From Macrostomum hystrix (lineage: Eukaryota > Platyhelminthes > Macrostomidae), in the NCBI GenBank assembly GCA_950097015.1, contig CATNEN010000038.1, positions 23,511,001 through 23,575,000 on the forward strand: a DNA stretch of 64,000 nucleotides, written 5' to 3'. The position numbers and the translations under genes were made by a program. Positions 20,892 through 33,519 of this stretch are shown piece by piece (position 1 is the first letter of the stretch; each line of letters opens with the position of its first letter). A model generated the notes under the pieces. It saw nothing but the letters and a program-made list of their open reading frames with translations, did not search any database and had not been told where the DNA came from.

Positions 20892-23800
20892 CTACTTAAT
20901 AATATAGTCCTGCTCATCTAGCAGAGATTTAATATAAGCCTCCTCTGGCCAGGGAAATTCAGCATCCAGCAGTGGGCCAGACAGGTTGTTGTCGGACACT
21001 GGCGACCACCGATAGCCAAGCCAGTGTGACACTTTGCCGTATGGGTCGGCCCCGATTGCACAGTCGCCGCCTTCGCCGGAGTCAATGAACAGGCAACGCT
21101 CGGGTACCTTGTGGGCAAAGGTTTATAAATATTTGACTCGCCGAATACCTGCTAAAATAAGTACCTGGACTGCCCGCTCGAATCCTAGATCTTTTGTCAC
21201 TCTAATCCTAGATCTCCCACTCTAATCCTAGATCTCCCACTCTAATCCTAGATCTCCCACTCTAATCCTATATCTCCCAGTCTAATCCTAGATCTCCCAG
21301 TCTAATCCTAGATCTCCCAGTCTAATCCTAGATCTCCCACTCTAATCCTAAATCTCCCACTCTAATCCTAGATCTCCCACTCTAATCCTATATCTCCCAG
21401 TCTAATCCTAGATCTCCCAGTCTAATCCTAGATCTTCCCTCACTCTAATCCTAAATCTCCCACTCTAATCCTAGATCTCCCACTCTAATCCTAGATCTCC
21501 CACTCTAATCCTAGATCTCCCACTCTAATCCTAGATCTCCTCACTCTAATCCTAGATCTCCCACTCTAATCCTAGATCTCCCACTCTAATCCTAGATCTA
21601 CTCACTCTAATCCTAGATCTTCCCACTCTAATCCTAGATCTTCTCACTATTATCCCAGATCTCCCCATATAATCCTGCATCTCACCACTCTAACCCAAAT
21701 TTTCCCCACTCTAATCCTAGCCCATTTCTTTCTCATCCCATTGGACGCGGCCGTATCACACAGACCTCCAGTGTGATCAGTTCCGCGCCCCTCAGTGCGG
21801 CCAGGCCCACGATGGTGTGCACGCTGACGCAGTAGCCATAGATTGCCAACTCCTCCAAGTGCGGGCAAGTCCAGGCAATCATCATCAGGGGATCTAGGCG
21901 ACCGCCGCGGCGACTCAACGGCAGAGACTGCCGACAGCAGCAGCCGCCATCCGTCATCCATTCAACGACTCGAAGACAGCGCAGACGATGGGAATGCCTG
22001 GCGCACAGGTGATCAAACAGGCCGGCTGGCAATCTTCGACAAAAGTACACGCGTAGGCGAGTCAAAGGCAGGTCGGCCGGCAGAATGGATCGATAATGCT
22101 GCATTGAGCTGGGTGAGTGCAGCTGGCGGAGGTTGGGGTGGGCGGACGAGAGTTTGAGACAATTTTTAGCGGGCAGTCGGTAATTATTAGCAATAGTCAA
22201 CAATACTATTTGCACTAGATCGAATCGATCGATTGCAAGTAAATTCGCGCCAAGTCTAGTTAAACCTTTGTACTTTGCTGCACAGTCTAATAACTAGCTT
22301 TAAAATTATTAAAAGGGGGGTTTAGCCTAGCGTCGGACTCACGACTTTAAGGTCGGGGGTTCGATTCTCGACTCCACTGGAACTGTTTTGGATACTTTAC
22401 CAGTAAACTTTATTTAGCAAAAAGTGCATTGCTATAGTTCACCCAGCTGTTAAATAGGTACCAGCATTAGTTGGGGGTAATTAAGGGTGGGTGTGGCGTC
22501 CCCCCAGTCCATGGACTGAACAGCTGTACGCAGCCTTCAGATGCGCCGCGCAATAGCTGCGGCTGTGCTGTCGGCTGCACATCTGGCTCAATTTTGGCAG
22601 ACCCAAATATATATTTCATATCTTCAAAGCCCTCAGACTTTTGCTTCTGTCTAACAGTACATTTATTAAGAGTTTTTAGTTACCATGGTAACGGAAACCT
22701 GGCAGCCGATGCTGCCAAGTGCGGCCCAGCTGCGAACAGTCAGAGCGGGCATAGTGGCCGTGACGTCGTCGTGGACAAACATCGACAGTTGACGCAAATT
22801 TCCATTGCGGGCCAGCGAAGCTACAAGATCTTCTGACACCTGTGAAATTTTAGATAAAAAATGTCAGGTGAGGACTGAAAAAACAGCTCACCTAAAAGTA
22901 TTAAGGTTAGGATCTAAGAGAGTTGGGACATTTAAGAGAGTGGGATCTTGAAATTCGGGATATGAGAGAGTGGAATATTGAAATTGGGGATCTGAGAAAG
23001 TGGAATATTGAAATGGGGGATCTGAGAGGGTGGGATCTTAAAATTGGGGATCTGAGAGAGTGGAATATTGAAATTGGGGATCTGAAAGAGTGGAATATTG
23101 AAATTGGGGATCTGAGAGAGTGGAATCTTGAAATTGGCGATCTGATAGAGTGGAATCTTGAAATTGCGGACTTAAGAGAGTGGGATCTTGAATTTAGGGA
23201 CTCAGAGTGGGTATTTAAAATGGAGATTAGGAAGATCTATAAAAAGGGGAATTGATATAGATTATGTTTAAAGATAATCATCAACTGGGACCAAGGTTGG
23301 CGAACATTTAAATGTTGCTATAAGTATAACAGTATTTTTAGAATAGCTAGCTCGAATTCTTACCTGGTTGAGATCTAGACTGAGTCTAGTAAGGTGGAAC
23401 TTGCGGAGTAGCCTATTATCAATGAATGGCACTTGCGAGCTAATGGGATCTGATCGAAGTGAAGCCAAATGCAGAGATCTAAGGCAGCGATGCTGTTGCA
23501 GATTGTGCAATAATTTGTTCTGCCAACCATCGAAGCAATCAGTTAGGCCAAGTGACAGATGACGCAACTGATGAGAATGACAGACTAGCGATAGAAGGCT
23601 GCGGCACAGTCTAAGGTTTTAGTTTTAGTTTGTTTTTATCAAGCAAACATTAACAAGTTCTTTTAGGATTTAAAATAACTTGCTTGCTAGTAGTAAATTT
23701 AAGAATTTCTAGAATTGAAAATATGCAAAAATGCAATTTTTTATTATCTATAGGATTGTACTATATATGTAAAAGCAAATAATTGAATTGTATATTGATT

Positions 23801-24601
23801 GGATCAAGTTTGTATCATAAAAAATGAAACCAAAAAAATCTAAATGGTAAATATCTAAATATATAGAGTACTGAATAATTGCTAATTCTAAATATTGACT
23901 TCAATTGGGCTTTAAGCAAATTTAGCACAAAAAACCCCAGTTTTAGCACATACATTAAATTATGCATATGACTGACTATAACAAGAGTTTTTATTACAAC
24001 TACTTTTCTAAAAACAGAATGACATTTTTGCATTATACATAAGGAGATTAAATCCCACTTACCCTATTGTAGCCACAAAATAAAACATTAAGAATATAAT
24101 GGAGCTTTTATACAGTTAGAGTATGATGCATTTAATAAAAAAATATTTATATTTACTGCAAAAATAATATGCTTACCTTTGCATCACATCACAGGAGGCC
24201 CATTCAGGGCCATCAAAATGTAGACCAGAATTTGTAGGCCTTAGTGAAAAGGACTGCAGACCGTCTGCATTTGCTAAAACACAAGCATTTATTACCTCGC
24301 ATAATGCTTCAATACAACCTTCACAGTGTGAGCTAAAATGAACAGTCAGATATTGGACTGCTCTAAGTGACATAAAATGTTCAAATTTATTGCTTGTTAG
24401 ATAGTGACTTTCTGAACAGTCAAGTGTGAAATCAATGAACGCAGATCTCCAAATTCTTTTTATGGTATAGGCCGCTCGGCGCCAGTTGAAGCATATAAGA
24501 CTAAAGTTACGAGCATCACGCTTTGGCAGGTAAGAAAGAATTTGCTGCAAAACGTTGTGTGGTAGCAATTCCCATCTGCTGCGCAAGTTCTGCTCTTGCA
24601 T
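20892..24601 (-). CDS. FBXO33: FBXO33-like F-box protein
   Basis: Substrate-recognition subunit of an SCF-type ubiquitin ligase; the F-box binds SKP1. Five exons: 24,601-24,177; 23,610-23,364; 22,839-22,684; 22,122-21,766; 21,107-20,892. Phases are 2, 0, 0, 0 and the sum is 467 codons (466 aa; vertebrate FBXO33 is about 555). The F-box is near the N-terminus (LLPHNVLQQILSYLPKRDAR, then CFNWRRAAY). Diverged leucine-rich repeats follow (LRHLSLGL, LRQLSMFVHDDV). The strongest FBXO33 signature is in exon 4: DPLMMIAWTCPHLEELAIYG, then GLAALRGAELITLEV. The C-terminus (W-SPVSD...EEAYIKSL) also resembles FBXO33. The exon 4 donor is gtctgt, a weak consensus, chosen because phase and homology agree. 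Introns 2 and 4 contain minisatellites and intron 3 a SINE-2. In vertebrates the protein is linked to YB-1 turnover; that role here is inference. Confidence 0.87.
21186..21715. repeat. 20-bp minisatellite (ctctaatcctagatctccca)
   Basis: About 26 copies of a 20-bp unit, degrading toward the right edge. It lies in intron 4 of the FBXO33-like gene (21,765-21,108). Confidence 0.95.
22315..22600 (+). mobile_element. SINE-2 copy, tRNA-derived
   Basis: Starts with a tRNA-like head: A-box-like tagcctagcgtcgg, a possible anticodon arm (cgac...gtcg), and B-box ggttcgattct at about 22,359. The body (accagcattagttgg, ccatggactgaacag, caatagctgcggctgtgctg) matches the reverse complement of 43,205-43,445 over at least 200 bp. 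It lies in intron 3 of the FBXO33-like gene, antisense to it. It is distinct from SINE-1. Confidence 0.8.
22915..23215. repeat. 30-bp minisatellite in FBXO33 intron 2
   Basis: About ten copies of a 30-bp unit containing gatctgagagagtggaat and attgaaattgggg. As the unit is a multiple of three, a 110-codon frame runs through it; this is an artefact. It lies within intron 2 (23,363-22,840). Confidence 0.93.
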
Positions 24602-25386
24602 CGCCCAATAAGCAATTTAAAGTGCGGTCACGTCTACAGTACAACTTAAGATTAACCAGTTTATTGATACTAACCAATTATAGTTATTTTTAAGAGGGCT
24701 CTATTCTATATTATGCGACTGGACTGTATAAGCTTCTTCCGTCACGATTTAAAAAATTCTGAGAAAGCTGTGTGAATTTAAATGTATTCGTTTTTTTAAC
24801 TTTTTGATAAAACAAAGGTTGTTTATAGAGTTGAAGTTAGTTTTCTAAATGCTCTAAAAATGGCTTAGTTTTTGTTCTTTTTAATAATTTATATAATATT
24901 GGCTACTTTTATGCTTTGTATACTTCTTGGACTATCAGTGATATTTTCAGAGAAACAGAAATTTCTAATGTTTGCTGTGTCGTTTGTAAAACAATTAGCA
25001 AGCCTCTCCTTATTCAGCCCCCGAGCACCTGTGATGATAAATGTGTGCAATAGCATGATACAGATATGATAGTGATAGCAATAACTCATGATCAGATCCA
25101 TCTATGTATGTAGGTGCACCGGCATAAAATTTATTCCGTCGTCGTTTTTTGTTTTATTCAAGATGCGATGAACGCTAACTCTTGCTAAGTTTTTTAGGCC
25201 TAATTCATGTAATTCATCTTGCTAACTCTTGCTAAGTTTTTTAGGCCTAATTCATGTTTAAAATTGGCCTACTTGTTTGGGATGTGTAGTGGTTAGTGAG
25301 TAGTGGAAGCTATTGACCTATCAATTACTGTGTTTTTTAATTTTCAATTAAATGGCACTCTAAACATAGCTTTTTCCTCCTTTCAG
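24602..25386. other. Divergent promoter region between FBXO33-like and the next gene
   Basis: About 0.8 kb between head-to-head genes. It contains one 46-bp direct duplication (gctaactcttgctaag... at about 25,167 and 25,211). No core promoter element could be assigned with confidence. Confidence 0.45.
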
Positions 25387-28362
25387 AATCTACTAATTTG
25401 AAGCACAAAATGGAAATAGAAGTAAGGAACATAAAAAACTTGATTTTCAGTGTGGTTAGTGGCCTAGTGGCTAATAATATTACAAAAACTTGGGCATTGT
25501 TTTTTAATTGTTTGTTAAACAGTTTTTCTGTTAAGTTTCATAACAAATCAATGCGACAACTTGGAACTTTGATCATTAAGTTTGCTTTTTGCACTTAATG
25601 AACTAAAACTGCTTCTGGGGTTTTGGGGAATTTGTCTGTGGCAAATGTTCAGTGAGAGGAGATAAAAGCAAAATGGTTTGACATATTTAGGAGTAGGAGT
25701 GTCTAATGCCAAAAAGGATGAGCTAGTTAGTGGGAGGGGAAGTATTAGCACATCTTCTGCATTATGCTAGCAGGCTCTACAAATTTTCTACTGTTAACTA
25801 ACACACACTTGAAGTCTATTAACACCATGCTAGGAGGCTGCCTGGCAGCACTGAAAAACTCCCTTATTATTACCCCTGCTGAATTTTGACATTTGATCCT
25901 GCAGAATTTGTAGAAAACATTTAACATACCAAATCAGCTTCCTATTGTTTCAAAATGATTTCCTAGTGTTTTCTAATAAATGAAAAATGAAGCTTTGCAG
26001 GAAAACTGTTTAAAAAATGATTCAAAAAGAATTCTAAAACTTGTAACAATTTTAGGTGTAATTGCAGCAGTGAATGGTCCTACGCTGGAAAATCATGGGA
26101 TAAAAATTAGACCCATTTCCAACAGATGACTACTGACTTCTAAGCACACATACAAATAATGTATACCACCATATTCTCACATATGTGTCTACATCACCCA
26201 TTACTTTCTTTTGTCAACTATGTTTGCATTCCCAACACTACACTGACCATCAGTTGGATAGTCCTGAAATTTCATACATGAAAGCCCCAAGCTTTCTCTT
26301 ACATTTTTACTATTTATTTTAAATTATTTTACATTATTTTTATTTTACTTTCTCTTTCTCTTAGCAGGTTGAACAGTCCAACTGTCCAACTTTTAGGCAG
26401 GATTTTGGTAGTAGAATAGAAGTTGATGTTATCAAGCCTTATTAAGTTATTCATTCCCCAATCTGAGAACAAAGTATAAAGATATGAGTATATTTAAAGC
26501 TATAACCTATAGCTAGAGTTATTAGTGCCAGCCTTTGTGGCTATCTAACACTAGTTGAAAACCTTCTTAAGCTAAAAATCTGTCCTTTTGGTAGCAAATC
26601 TTCTAATTAGTATATAGGCCTGTATGGAATTCTTGAGAACACAGAGACATATAATTTTTTGAAATCTAAATAACTTTTTTGTTGCTATTTAGCTAATTCT
26701 TAAAAAAGAATTTCTTGTATATTTTTATAGCCTTTGATGTGATCATTTTTAGACTCCTAGCTACTCACAATTAGATAACTAAATAAACTTACAAAGCTGC
26801 ATTCATATTTAATTTCCCAGCCTCTACTGGAAGAGCTATTACAATTTCATCAGCATCAGCTGCTTCTATGGTCGAAGCGGCTCGATTGCTATGAGCGAAT
26901 GAATTCTCGATTAGATCAACTGCTTAGACCTTGGCCTATAGCCCTAACACTAACAGACTCTGGTGTTAAAGAGCACCAAGCTTCTGATCGCGAAGATGTT
27001 CATGAAACTCGGGAGCTTGATAAAACTACAGCCGATCACAGTTCTGAGTCAGCCAGTGCTGAACTAGTTTCCGAGGTTGATCGTCTACTTGCCAAAGCTA
27101 ATAGTGTCATTGCAGCGAAGCCTTCTGCTTCTTCAAAGACTTCAGCTAGAAAAACTGTACAGAAATTGGTACCCGTTGAAGTGTCAGCGCCACAGCGCGT
27201 GTCAAACTCGGCCAACAATGTAAAGACTAAGCCACCTACTCAGACTCAGATAAAAGTCGCACCAATTGCTAAGCCAAAGCCTATAAGGCCGGCAAAATTG
27301 TCTTCCGGCTCGTCAGTTTCCTACAAACCGGCTCACGTGACCGCCCCATTTCGCACCGATCCAAATTTGCATAGGCGAGTTGCCATCAATCAGCAGTACA
27401 AAACCGCCGGTAGAAATAGGGCGCGAGTCCAAGCGGCTGAGGCTGCTGCGGAAGCTGCTAGACCAGCTAGATTAGTTGGCCAATGGCTTGGCAATGAGGT
27501 TGCCGCCAATCATAACAAAGGTCGAATTAGTAAATCGGCGGAAACTGCTAATTCATCGTCTTCTAATATTGAATCGGCATCGGTTAATGAGGCTTTGCCA
27601 GTACAATCAATATTATCTCAGCCACAATCTGCTCGTCGTTCATTATCAGCAGACAATCCAGTTCCAAATCAGCAGAACAATCAGCAGACAACAGCAAATA
27701 ATCCGCAGTCTAATAAGCCGAATTTCATACGGTTGCGTTCCGTTATTGTTCCAGAGCCTGTCTCATTGGCTGTTGATAAAAATCGCCGGTTGCGTCAACG
27801 TCTAAGCTTGGCCTTGTCCAATGGCAAATTTGATATCTCTCAGGCTGCTAAATCGTTTACTAATCGACTAAAATTAAATGGAATCTTGACTAGAACCAAG
27901 CCGGAAACTGTTCAAGCTCTGACTAGCCTGTTGAGTTCTTCTATTGACGAGTTAGATCGAACCGATCCGAGTTTAGAACAATTGACAAAAATTAGACAAT
28001 TGTATAAGTTTATAAAATCGATACGATTAAATGATAACTTTAGCAACAAAGACTTGTTTCCATCTGCATTAACGCTAGCCGATCTGCCGGTTCTTTGTCC
28101 GTTGAATTCAACTCGTTGCTTAGCATTGTCAGCTAAACTGCCCGCACTGATAGTGCAAGCTGATTTATCTTATCTATTGTTGCGCAGTTTAAAAAAGCTG
28201 GAATCAAAGAATTCTCTGATTTTGTCTTCTGCGGCTGCCGATCCCGTGGCCCTGCGACAACTGTGGGCTTTGGCAGGCGGCGGCGTCGCGGGTTCGCGCT
28301 CCTCATGGGCGACTAATGGGCGGCGGCCACACCTGCCAGTGACTATTAGCACTGTTCCTTGA
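25387..28362 (+). CDS. Ser/Ala-rich protein, possibly TEDC2-like
   Basis: Two exons: 25,387-25,421 (coding from ATG at 25,410, only four codons, MEIE) and 26,821-28,362. The junction is GT-AG and phase 0, giving 517 aa. The tiny first exon follows a good acceptor (ttttcctcctttcag), so it may be a trans-splice exon. The N-terminus is an amphipathic helical stretch (EELLQFHQHQLLLW). Next come an acidic segment with SEVDRLLAKANSVIA, a long low-complexity Ser/Ala/Asn/Gln middle and the motif APFRTDPNLHRRV. The C-terminal third is mostly helical. The order of features weakly recalls TEDC2 (tubulin epsilon and delta complex protein 2), a centriole factor; this is a guess. The second exon alone is a clear 487-codon frame with balanced codon use, so that it codes is much more certain than what it encodes. 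Confidence 0.68.
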
Positions 28363-28489
28363 TAAGCTCAACATTGAGATGATTTTAGTGAAGCATGCTC
28401 AATCAATTTACTCGAATCTTTCAGCTGTTTAGTGATAACTCTTTGATTTTCCTGTTTAGTGATACCAACTCAAAATATTTGTCTTCTAG

Positions 28490-29037
28490 TGATCCCTACT
28501 CTACATCATAGTCTCTAGTGATCCCTACTCTACATCATAGTCTCTAGTGATCCCTACTCTACATCATAGTCTCTAGTGATCCCTACTCTACATCATAGTC
28601 TCTAGTGATCCCTACTCTACATCATAGTCTCTAGTGATCCCTACTCTACAATCTACATCATAGTCTCTAGTGATCCCTACTCTACATCATAGTCTCTAGT
28701 GATCCCTACTCTACATCATAGTCTCTAGTGATCCCTACTCTACATCATAGTCTCTAGTGATCCCTACTCTACATCATAGTCTCTAGTGATCCCTACTCTA
28801 CATCATAGTCTCTAGTGATCCCTACTCTACATCATAGTCTCTAGTGATCCCTACTCTACATCATAGTCTCTAGTGATCCCTACTCTACAATCTACATCAT
28901 AGTCTCTAGTGATCCCTACTCTACATCATAGTCTCTAGTGATCCCTACTCTACATCATAGTCTCTAGTGATCCCTACTCTACATCATAGTCTCTAGTGAT
29001 CCCTACTCTACATCATAGTCTCTAGTGATCCCTACTC
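28490..29037. repeat. 29-bp minisatellite (tctctagtgatccctactc...)
   Basis: About 19 nearly identical copies of a 29-bp unit made of tctctagtgatccctactct followed by acatcatag. Two copies carry the same 8-9 bp insertion (near 28,650 and 28,890), evidence for block duplication. It lies about 130 bp after the stop of the preceding gene. Confidence 0.97.
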
Positions 29038-30147
29038 AATACTTCTCATTCTCCTTTTTAATCCTTACTTAAAATGGATTTGGTGGTCACAGTCTAATTC
29101 CTATTAAAAAAATAGCATTTAATGAGAGTATTTAATTTTATTCATGAAACCTGGATACTGTTTGTCTTTGTATCCAACTTTGTATCACGTTTCTAAAACG
29201 TGCTCACTGCTACTTAAAGTTTGAGAAGATATTAACGAGTTTTTAGTCTTTGACCTTTGATTTAATATATCTCAAACGTACATACAGTCAAGTGACTGTC
29301 TCGTTTGTAGTTTAAATTTAGTGTAACTTTATTTAACTTTCCTATCTAATCGTTTTTAAGACCCAATATGTTTTAGATAAGTTATCTACTGTTGCCGCGA
29401 TGTCTACTACTTACTGTGAGTAGGAAAATGTGAATATGTACGTCTAAATTCGATCTGTTTATGTTTTTTAAACAATTTTTACGTGCCAACTTATTTAACT
29501 TAAACATGTTTGCTAATTTACAATCTTTTAATGAACTTTTCCGTCCCTTCAGAAACAAGAACTAAAAAAACTATTGCGTGCTTTAATGATGACCAAGTAA
29601 AATTGATTTCGACACAGTCGCTGTGTTCTATTTCAACAGATTTAATTTTGACGAATTCTACATTCACATTTTTTTGTATCTTAAGTCTTTCTTTTATTAG
29701 ATCAGATCCCAAACTTCTAGATCCCAGATCTTGGGCAGTTGCCCTAATAGATCGATAGTTCCTAGAATTCTAGAACTGAAACCCCAGATCCCACGTTTCG
29801 AATCCCAGATCTGTGAATTCCTGATCCCAAATTTAGTTTCTCGTATTTGTCTCATCCTGGATCGCATAGCCCAGATCCCAAATCCCTGGCTTTAAACTCC
29901 CGATCTTTAAACGATTTTCCCGATTTAGGCCCAAAAAGTTCTAGATCCTAAATCCTGGGTCTGAAACCCAATCCTAGATCCCAAATTCTAAATCCCATAA
30001 CTAGAATTTCTAATCCCGGGTCGCAAACCTGAAATCCCAAATCCTAGTTACCAAATTGTAAATCCCATAACTAAAATTTCTAATCCCGGGTCGCAAATCT
30101 GAAATCCCAGATCCCAGGTGCACAGCAACCCGAATCCTACTCTCCAG
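29038..30147. other. Intergenic; degenerate agatccca repeats near 29,700-30,125
   Basis: The left part is AT-rich and featureless. From about 29,700 there are many scattered copies of cccagatccc and aatcccaga-like words, probably an old decayed array. The array ends just before the acceptor at 30,146-30,147 that precedes the BPNT1 start. Confidence 0.6.
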
Positions 30148-30164
30148 ATTCAAGGGGTGCCACA

Positions 30165-31999
30165 ATGTCCAGCTCGGAGCAGCCGCTAATTCAGCGCATC
30201 CTGGCCGCCTCGGCCTCCAGCGCAGTCCGCGCCAGTCTAGTTATTCGCCGCGTCATGGCCAGCGGCGATTTGGGCATTGTTGAGAAGGGCAAAAACGATC
30301 TGCAAACCGCGGCGGATCGCGGCGCCCAGCGAATCATCACCGCCAACCTGCGCCTCGCCTTCCCCGGCCTGGCTGTCATCGGCGAAGAGGAAGAAGATCC
30401 CAACGCTGAGCCGCTGACCGGTGACGAACTGGTACAGCCTGATCCTGCAGTTCTGGCTAAGGAGTGCCCGGCAGAGCTGCGCAATGTTCCCCTGGGGGAT
30501 ATTACGGTTAGTTGCTTGGGGAGAATTGCATATTTGATTTGCATATGTGACTTCTTGCTGATGCTTTTCCTGTGTCACCCCGTCCTTCAATCTTCTTCCG
30601 CCCCTTCTTTCATTTTCCTCTCCCCTTCCTTCCATCTTCCTCTCCCCCTCCTTCCATCTTCCTCTCCCCCTCCTTCAATCTTCCTCTCCCCCTCCTTCTA
30701 TCTTCCTCTCCCCCTCCTTCCATCTTCATCTCCCCCTCCTTCCATCTTCCTCTCCCCCTCCTTCCATCTTCCTCTCCTCCTCCTTCAATCTTCCTCTCCC
30801 CCTCCTTCTATCTTCCTCTCCCCTCCTTCCATCTTCCTCTCCCCCTCCTTCCATCTTCCTCTCCCCTCCTTCAATCTTCCTCTCCCCCTCCTTCCATCTT
30901 CCTCTCCCCCTCCTTCAATCCTCCTCTCCCCTCCTTCCATCTTCCTCTCCCCCTACTTCAATCCTCCTCTCCCCCTCCTTCTATCTTCCTCTCCCCCTCC
31001 TTCAATCCTCCTCTCCCCCTCCTTTTATCTTCCTCTCCCCCTCCTTCAATCCTCCTCTCCCCTCCTTCCATCTTCCTCTCCCCCTCCTTCTATCTTCCTC
31101 TCCCCCTCCTTCAATCCTCCTCTCCCCTCCTTCCATCTTCCTCTCCCCCTCCTTCCATCTTCCTCTCCCCTCCTTCAATCCTCCTCTCCCCTCCTTCCAT
31201 CTTCCTCTCCCCCTCCTTCTATCTTCCTCTCCCCTCCTTCAATCCTCCTCTCCCCTCCTTCCATCTTCCTCTCCCCCTCCTTCCATCTTCTACCTCCCTC
31301 TTTTCTTTAACGTCTTCCATCTTCCTTCCACTCTACCAATCTTTAAAAAATGCCCAGTGGAATTCGTAATTGACCTACCTTTATTTCTCCCAACATCCTA
31401 TCCAGGTGTGGGTTGATCCACTTGACGGCACATCGGAATTCGCCGACAACCTACTTGACCACGTGACCGTACTAATCGGCCTGGCTGTTGGCAGTCGTGC
31501 CGTAGCCGGCGTTATCTGCCAGCCGTATTACAATTATCAAAGCCTGCCGCCAGATCAAATGGGCCGTCTCATCTGGTCACTGGATGGCCTGGGCGTCTTC
31601 GGCTTATCCAACGACGCTACCGTCGCTCCGCCTGGCAACATCATAGCAACTACTCGTAGCCATAGCAACCAGACTGTTAACGACGCCGTGGCGGCTTGCG
31701 AACCAACCGAAGTATTGCGCGTTGGCGGCTGCGGTCACAAAGTTCTGCTGCTGATTGAACGCCGAGCTCACGCCTACGTATTCGCCTCGCCTGGCTGTAA
31801 GAAATGGGACACCTGCGCTCCCGAAGCTGTGCTGCGAGCTTCGGGCGGCTGCTTGACAGATATCCATGGCAACCAGCTGCCCTACAATGCCACAGCTCCT
31901 CATCCCAATAAGCAGGGTGTGTTGGCCACACTCAAACAGGAGGATCACGCCAGATTCGCCGCCCGCATTCCAGAGAGTGTGCGTAAAGCTTTGCCGTGA
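30165..31999 (+). CDS. BPNT1: 3'(2'),5'-bisphosphate nucleotidase 1
   Basis: Hydrolyses PAP (adenosine 3',5'-bisphosphate) to AMP and phosphate, removing the by-product of sulfotransferase reactions; Mg-dependent and lithium-sensitive in the family; cytosolic. Two exons: 30,165-30,506 and 31,406-31,999, phase 0, giving 311 aa (human about 308). Metal-binding signatures are intact: GEEE (residues 73-76), DPLDGT (118-123) and WDTCAPE (248-254). Other strong family matches are GDLGIVEK, VIGEEE, TVLIGLAVG, CQPYYNY, TTRSHSN, LRVGGCGHK, YVFASPGCKKWDTCAPE and LTDIHGN. An acceptor ends at 30,147, leaving 17 nt before ATG, consistent with trans-splicing. The single 0.9-kb intron is almost entirely a pyrimidine-rich minisatellite. 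It is functionally linked to the sulfotransferase 12 kb away, but there is no sign that this proximity matters. Confidence 0.97.
30590..31310. repeat. Pyrimidine-rich 20-21 bp minisatellite (cttcctctccccctccttc)
   Basis: Over 30 copies alternating cttccatcttcctctccccct and cttcaatcctcctctcccct variants. It occupies the BPNT1 intron (30,507-31,405). Two frames of 265-380 codons read through it, and one appears to extend BPNT1 exon 1; both are artefacts of C/T-only sequence lacking stop codons. Confidence 0.96.
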
Positions 32000-32109
32000 T
32001 TTGAAGTTTGAGCACATTTCAAATGTGAGATTTGATTACAGATATATTGACAGTCAGATTTTGGGAACTGCCTTCATATCAGAGTGAAGGGTGTGATTTT
32101 TAGTACACT

Positions 32110-32860
32110 TTTGATCAAAGAGTGAGACAGGAGATTTTGAAAACTGTCTTGATCTCAACTTGAGTAGTGAGATTTTGAGAACTCTCTCTTGATCTGAACT
32201 TGAGTAGTGAGATTTCGAGAACTCTCTTTATCTTAATTTGAGTAGTGAGATTTTGAGAACTCACTCGATCTCAACTTGAGTAGTGAGATTTCGAGAACTC
32301 TCTTTATCTTAATTTGAGTAGTGAGATTTTGAGAACTCTCTCTTGATCTGAACTTGAGTAGTGAGATTTCGAGAACTCTCTTTATCTTAATTTGAGTAGT
32401 GAGATTTTGAGAACTCTCTCTTGATCTCAACTTGAGTAGTGAGATTTTGAGAACTCTCTCTTAATCTCAACTTGAGTAGTGAGATTTTGAGAACTCTCTC
32501 TTGATCTCAACTTGAGTAGTGAGATTTTGAGAACTCTCTCTTGATCTCAACTTGAGTAGTTCATCCGGTGGCGGATGGCGGTGAGATTTTGAGAACTCTA
32601 TCGATCTCGACTTCAGTAGTGAGATTTTGAGAACTCTCTTGATCTCGACTTCAGTAGTGAGATTTTGAGAACTCTCTCTTGATCTCAACTTGAGAATTGA
32701 GATTTTGAGAACTCTCTCTTGATCTCAACTTGAGAATTGAGATTTTGAGAACTCTCTTGATCTCAACTTGAGAATTGATATTTTGAGAACTCTCTTGATC
32801 TCAACTTGAGAATTGAGATTTTGAGAACTCTCTCTTGATCTCAACTTGAGAATATCAGGA
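32110..32860. repeat. About 40-bp minisatellite (gagattttgagaactctc...)
   Basis: About 19 copies of a 39-40 bp unit, gagattttgagaactctct followed by ttgatctcaacttgagtagt, with gaattga variants on the right. The unit contains the near-inverted pair gatctcaac/gttgag-like words. It lies downstream of BPNT1. Confidence 0.95.
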
Positions 32861-33515
32861 GTGAAATTTTAAGTTCTCTAAAAATAAGCAGCATACGATT
32901 TACAAAGTTTTTGACTAGGCTTAGCAAACGTGTCAATCAACATATCCTAGTTGACTCTTTATTCGCAATTTGTTATACTTTATTTATTTTTGCTTTAAAA
33001 TAGATAAAAATGTGATTCTTCTTATAGTATCTTATTAGTTCTAGATTTAAGCTGGTATGTATTTGATATAATATTTGTGTTGTTAAATTGTTTTTAAGAA
33101 CTAAATCTACAAGCCATTGTCGCTGTTGCATTAACGATTTAAAGAAATCGATTTTATAGTATATTTTTTATGCCTAAAATATGTTTTTAATTCTTCCGAA
33201 TTTCGTAATTTCATTCGTCTCTCTGTTTTATAATAAATTCACTTAGAGTTTAGGTTAAACACTATTGATAATACATGTTTCTTTCCCTTTAATTTATATT
33301 CATTGTACAAGCATATACTAGTATGTATTTATGGAGTTATTCCTATTATAGAACACGATTATTCCAATATGATTTTATGAACTGAATTGCAGATTTCTGT
33401 CATGCTAATTATACTCAAATATAGCTTTTAATTGGTTTTCTAGGCAAACTGCTTTACAATGAAATATCTAACTAGCTGTGCATTATTGATTTGGGTCTAC
33501 AGTTTCAGGTTTGAC
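32861..33515. other. AT-rich intergenic region, nothing recognised
   Basis: AT-rich, with no coding or RNA gene evidence. It separates two arrays. Confidence 0.5.
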
Positions 33516-33519
33516 GTCA

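Noticed and set aside
22315-22380. Functional tRNA gene
   Set aside because: B-box and partial cloverleaf are present, but the acceptor stem does not pair and the segment continues into a body shared with another locus, so it is a SINE head.
30507-31310. Extension of the BPNT1 frame into the pyrimidine array
   Set aside because: A GT donor at 30,507 and the acceptor before 31,406 restore the BPNT1 sequence exactly at VWVDPLDGT; the C/T array simply lacks stop codons.
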